Part shown: one piece after another, positions 60,437 through 64,000 of the stretch
Layout of the letters: every line of letters starts with the position of its first letter
Position numbering within the stretch: the stretch's first letter is position 1
From: Urophycis tenuis
Taxonomy: Eukaryota; Chordata; Actinopteri; Gadiformes; Phycidae
Assembly (NCBI GenBank): GCA_036785325.1
Contig: JAXIVH010000008.1
Span: forward strand, 14,097,739 to 14,161,738
DNA length: 64,000 bases
Reading direction: 5' to 3'
The notes under the pieces: model-generated
What the model saw: the letters and a program-made list of their open reading frames with translations, nothing else
The model's database searches: none
What the model was told of the DNA's origin: nothing
Position numbers and translations under genes: made by a program

Positions 60437-60622
60437 ATGTCAGGAAAAAAACAATTCAGCATCCTTTCATTTGCCGTCAGTGGACATCCCCCTAAAAAGC
60501 CCAGGTTAGAGGATGCGGAACAAGATGTGGCAAAAAGAGGAAGAGACAGTGCAGGTGGAAGAGGAAGAGACAGTGCAGGTGGAAGTCTTTTGTTCCACAA
60601 ATTTGATCAATTACAGTACTAA
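60437..60622 (+). CDS. Short unrecognised ORF, possible first exon
   Basis: Starts just after an acceptor-like TTTCTAAG; opens MSGKKQFSILSFAVSGHPPK and contains a duplicated 8-residue unit (GRDSAGGR). Similar openings occur in transposon-encoded proteins, but nothing downstream supports a gene. Confidence 0.2.
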   Translation: MSGKKQFSILSFAVSGHPPKKPRLEDAEQDVAKRGRDSAGGRGRDSAGGSLLFHKFDQLQY

Positions 60623-61344
60623 CAGCAACAACAACACTAAAAGTCAGTAAAATCAGTAAAAGCCTTACACAAAAAGAACAACTGAACATGTGGGCTATAC
60701 ACCACAAGATAGCATGTCAAAGCGCTAACACACAGCAAAACAAAACGCGACACGAGGTTAGCTATGTTAGCGATCTTAAACTCTCAAAACTACAATGTAC
60801 TCAATACATCCTAACTAAATTTATGTGCACTCATCGTGAAATATATGTACAAGTTACCATGTGCATTAAAACTACAGTTTTAAGTAAGACACACACGTTT
60901 ACATATATTTCCAAATTGGAATTGCACTACTGTGAACACGTACCTCTCTGTCAGGTAAAATGCAGACTGAGAATTGAACGCGAAAATGCAGCATATGGCC
61001 ACCACCATCCAATAGAGGGCGCACTTACACAAAAAAATAACTCTCCCAATACCTATAAGCTACCATGAAATAGCTGAATAAACAGGATTTTGGAGAAATA
61101 AACTCAAAAAGCCACAAAATAGAAAATGAAAAATTGCAAGAATAGTTTACATTCTTTGACCTGTTACATTAGCATCGGTGTTGCCCTGCCGAGGTGGAGA
61201 GCACTGAAAGATGAGAAGGGATTGAGGGGAGATACAGATGTGGCTCTCTTTCACGGACAGGTAGGGGCCACTAGCGTATACATCAAAAGTATACGCTACC
61301 ATATTCGTGCGCTGTTGTTTTTGGGTAGTCCCCTGGTGGAATGA
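60623..61344. other. Non-coding, nothing recognised
   Basis: AT-rich spacer up to the DIRS element. Contains the 27-base match to 57243-57270 (CTCTCTGTCAGGTAAAATGC). Confidence 0.5.
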
Positions 61345-63946
61345 AAACGAAGGTTACAGTTGTAACTACGGTTCTATGAGTCCCGGATGACCGGTGCTTT
61401 AAGCACTGGATAACTCCGCCCGCGCTAGCGCATGTCGAGTACGAATAACAACAACGTCACCTGTGACTCCTGCATGATCCCCGGGAGGCTATATCTTCCG
61501 GTGTCAGCAGGAAATCGGCTCCCAAAATCTGCTCTTGAACGCGCAAGAATTCTGAGTGACAGAACGCTCTGGCGGTCATCCGGGACTCATAGAACCGTAG
61601 TTACAACTGTAACCTTCGTTCTATTTCGTCCCTACTAACCGCCAGAGGTGGTGCTTTAAGCACTGGATGACATATACCAACAGCGTCATGAAGAATCCCA
61701 CAACCACCTTACTGATGAGTGGTTGAAGACCCAGGGCAAAGGACCACGCCCAACGGGTGGGGAGCAGCAACATTAAGCCGGTAAAACCGATGGAAAGTAC
61801 CCGGCGATGACCAAGAAGCTGCAATACAGATGTCGTCCAGGGGTACGCCTCTCAGGGCAGCCTAGGACGTGGAGACACCCCGTGTGGAGTGGCATCTGAC
61901 CCCTGTCGGCAATGCACGACCGTTGACCCTGTAAGCATGAGAAATGGTGTCCACGATCCAATGAGAAAGGCGCTGTTTGGAGAGGGCACAACCCCTGTTA
62001 TGACCCCCATAGCAAACAAACAATTGTTCTGCCGCACCTGTGCAGTGGCACCTATATAGGCAACCAGGGCCCGCACAGGACACAAAGCACGCAGCTCACC
62101 ATCAGCCGCTGGGGGATCAAACCGCGCCAGGTGGATAGGGCAGTTGACATGGCCACGGGGCAGGGTCTTTGGCAGGAATGCAACATTAGGCCACAGGGTC
62201 ACCCCTGAACCCTCAGGCCCCCAACGCAGGCAGGACTCGCTGACAGAAAAAGCATGCAGCTCCCCCACCCGTTTCGCTGAGGTGATGGCCAGAAGAAAGG
62301 CTGTCTTCAATGACAGCCACTTGAGGTCAGCCCGGGCGAGAGGCTCAAAGGGTGAAGAAGACAGGGCCTTCAGCACCAGGGAGAGATCCCAGGCTGGGAC
62401 CCTGGGGGACACAGAGGGCCGCAGCCTTGACGCCCCCCTCAGAAACAGAGACACCAGCCGCTGGCACCCTATGGTGGCATTGTTTATCAGGCCATGCTGC
62501 GATGAAATGGCTGCCACATACACCTTCAAGGTGGAAGGTGCACAGCCGTCATCCAGGAGGGACTGCAGAAAGTCCAGAAAGGTGGCCACTGGACAAGAGG
62601 TGGGGTCCTCCCCCCTGTCAGCGCACCAGGCAGAGAACCTCCTCCACTTGCTCTCATACTGGAGGCGGGTGGACGATGCACGAGCATGCGAGATGGTTCG
62701 TCGGACAGGCTCCGTGCAACCAGTCAGAAATGAGTCGGGCCCTGCAGCGGCCAGGCCCACAACTGGAGACGGCAGGGATCGGGGTGCCAGATCCGACCCC
62801 CTAGCTGTGACAGGAGATCTTTCCTCCCTGGGAGACGCCATGGCGAGCTGCAGCAGAGCTTCTGCAGCAGTGGAAACCAGGGCCTCCCTGGCCAGAAGGG
62901 GGCTACCAGGAGGAGGCGGTGGCCCCGATGAAGGACCCGCTGCAGCGTCGGGAGGATCAGAGGCAGCGGTGGGAAGGCGTACAGGAGCACACTGGGCCAC
63001 TCGTGCCCCAAGGCATCCTGTCCCAGTGGACTGTCCCCCTCCATCCAGGAAAACCATAGGGGACAATGGGTTGACTCCCTCGAGGCAAAGAGATCCACCT
63101 CTGCTTTGCCGAAAACGCCCCAGATCAGCTCGACAACCTCTGGGTGCAGCCTCCACTCCCCAGGTGGAGGCTTGTGCCGAGAGAGGAAATCTGCTACCTG
63201 ATTCCGGTCCCCCGGGAGCCACATCGCTCGCAAGCTCAACAGACGGGGAGCGGCCCATGTCAGAAGGCGCTGGGACACCTGCAACAGTTGCGCCGACTTG
63301 GTGCCCCCCTGATGATTGATCTGGGAGACCACTGCCCTGTTGTCTGATCGAACCAGCACATGCTTCCCCTGCAGGTGCGCTAGAAAATGTCGGAGAGCCA
63401 GGTGGACAGCCCGCAGCTCCAGCAAACTACCCAGGGGTCCGGACAGCAGGCAGCCCAGTAACTGAGCTGCTGCTGGGAAAAGCAGCCGACGACCGGCCCC
63501 GTGGCCCTAGTGCCGCTGCCCCCGGCCCCTGAAGGAACCGGAAGGGCGGCGGTCGGGCTTGGAGGCCTGGTGGTGACGTGGTGAGCGCCGCACGGTGGAG
63601 CGAAAGTCGCCTGCCGGCTTCTTAGCGTCCCGTCGCGACGGCCGCTGACCACTCTGGGGGGGGCAGCTGTGGAGGACGTGGAGGGGCAGATGGAAAAGCC
63701 CTCGGCCTGCTGGAGGCAGGCGTTCTCTTGTGAAGGCTTGCAAGCCGCCACCTGGTCTCATCCGCTTCGGCTGTGTGATCCAGTGCAACCAAAGCTGCAG
63801 AGCCAAACAGCACAACATGACTCCCGGGGGTCATGCAGGAGTCACAGGTGACGTTGTTGTTATTCGTACTCGACATGCGCTAGCGCGGGCGGAGTTATCC
63901 AGTGCTTAAAGCACCGCCTCTGGCGGTCAGTAGGGACGAAATAGAA
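61345..63946 (-). mobile_element. DIRS-type tyrosine-recombinase retrotransposon, internally deleted
   Basis: Bounded by related inverted sequences. 61397-61480 (GCACTGGATAACTCCGCCCG and on) is the reverse complement of 63822-63905, and 61617-61672 that of 63894-63946. A second inverted pair, 61353-61388 with 61580-61618 (GAAGGTTACAGTTGTAACTA), folds back locally. This split inverted-repeat layout, with no LTRs or integrase, is diagnostic of DIRS elements. Gag end, RNase H and recombinase remain on minus; the reverse-transcriptase core is missing. Confidence 0.8.
61780..63425 (-). pseudogene. DIRS RNase H and tyrosine recombinase remnants
   Basis: RNase H (63425 to about 62900): LELRAVHLALRHFLAHLQGK, VLVRSDNRAVVSQINHQGG, NQVADFLSRH. 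The recombinase overlaps in another frame (from about 62720): ISHARASSTRLQYESKWRRF, FLDFLQSLLDDGCAPSTLKV, then the first catalytic Arg in ITSAKRVGELHAF. A frameshift near 61970 moves the C-terminus to the frame with CHSTRGVSTS (H-x-x-R box). A nonsense codon follows at the Trp position (61863), then ICIAASWSSPGTFHRFYRLN with the nucleophile Tyr. Upstream, gag-like Arg/Pro-rich sequence (63818-63507) runs almost directly into RNase H. The enzyme would integrate circular cDNA; this copy is dead. Confidence 0.8.
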
Positions 63947-64000
63947 CAACAAAGGGTCGCTTCGGGGTTAATGTGTTATTTTGGTTCGCGAGCTATGATC

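Noticed and set aside
62144..63319. 391-residue plus-strand frame opposite the DIRS genes
   Set aside because: Antisense of recognisable recombinase and RNase H coding sequence; GC-rich composition keeps the reverse frame open.

Overview
The window looks like teleost fish nuclear DNA. It has multi-exon vertebrate genes with GT-AG introns, long dinucleotide arrays, and fish-type transposons of nearly every class. I cannot name the species from sequence alone.

Layout. (1) 1-5,728, minus strand: the 5' half of an integrin alpha-7-like gene (itga7), running off the left edge and interrupted by a 200-base assembly gap. (2) 5,729-8,988: simple repeats, a MITE, and the first exon of a small unrecognised gene (8,423-8,616) whose next in-frame exon appears to lie at 45,108. 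(3) 8,989-32,056: one nested stack of transposons that can be resolved nearly base by base. A minus-strand Gypsy element with 198-bp LTRs and TSD TCTCC has a Harbinger element inside its 3' LTR. The Harbinger element has its transposase on plus and its Myb-like gene on minus. In the transposase's first intron sits an 11.6-kb EnSpm/CACTA-like element (9,920-21,534, TSD AA), and in its third exon an L2-type LINE (24,270-26,747). (4) 32,072-40,921: a hAT element with perfect 8-bp TSDs and an unbroken four-exon transposase (658 aa). It holds a decayed LINE, which itself holds a hAT-type MITE containing a piece of Harbinger. (5) 40,922-47,402: LINE and hAT remnants, a MITE with TSD, and unassigned sequence. 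(6) 47,403-55,405, minus: a complete five-exon Shisa-family gene (shisa5-like, 296 aa). (7) 55,406-61,340: non-coding and repeat DNA, including a 0.9-kb foldback element and near-perfect hairpins. (8) 61,345-63,946, minus: an internally deleted DIRS-type tyrosine-recombinase retrotransposon.

The strongest candidate for a little-described system is the EnSpm/CACTA-like element. It has an uninterrupted Tnp2-type transposase (693 aa) and, downstream on the same strand, an eight-exon gene for a 385-aa protein ending in a DUF4806-like domain. All eight exons join in phase and two introns use GC donors. The two genes lie between terminal inverted repeats, minisatellite-like subterminal repeats and a 2-bp target duplication.

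Host genes are few: itga7 (laminin receptor alpha chain), shisa5 (membrane adaptor) and possibly the small gene split by the nested stack. Everything else identifiable is transposon-derived. Family names come from recognised motifs, not database searches.
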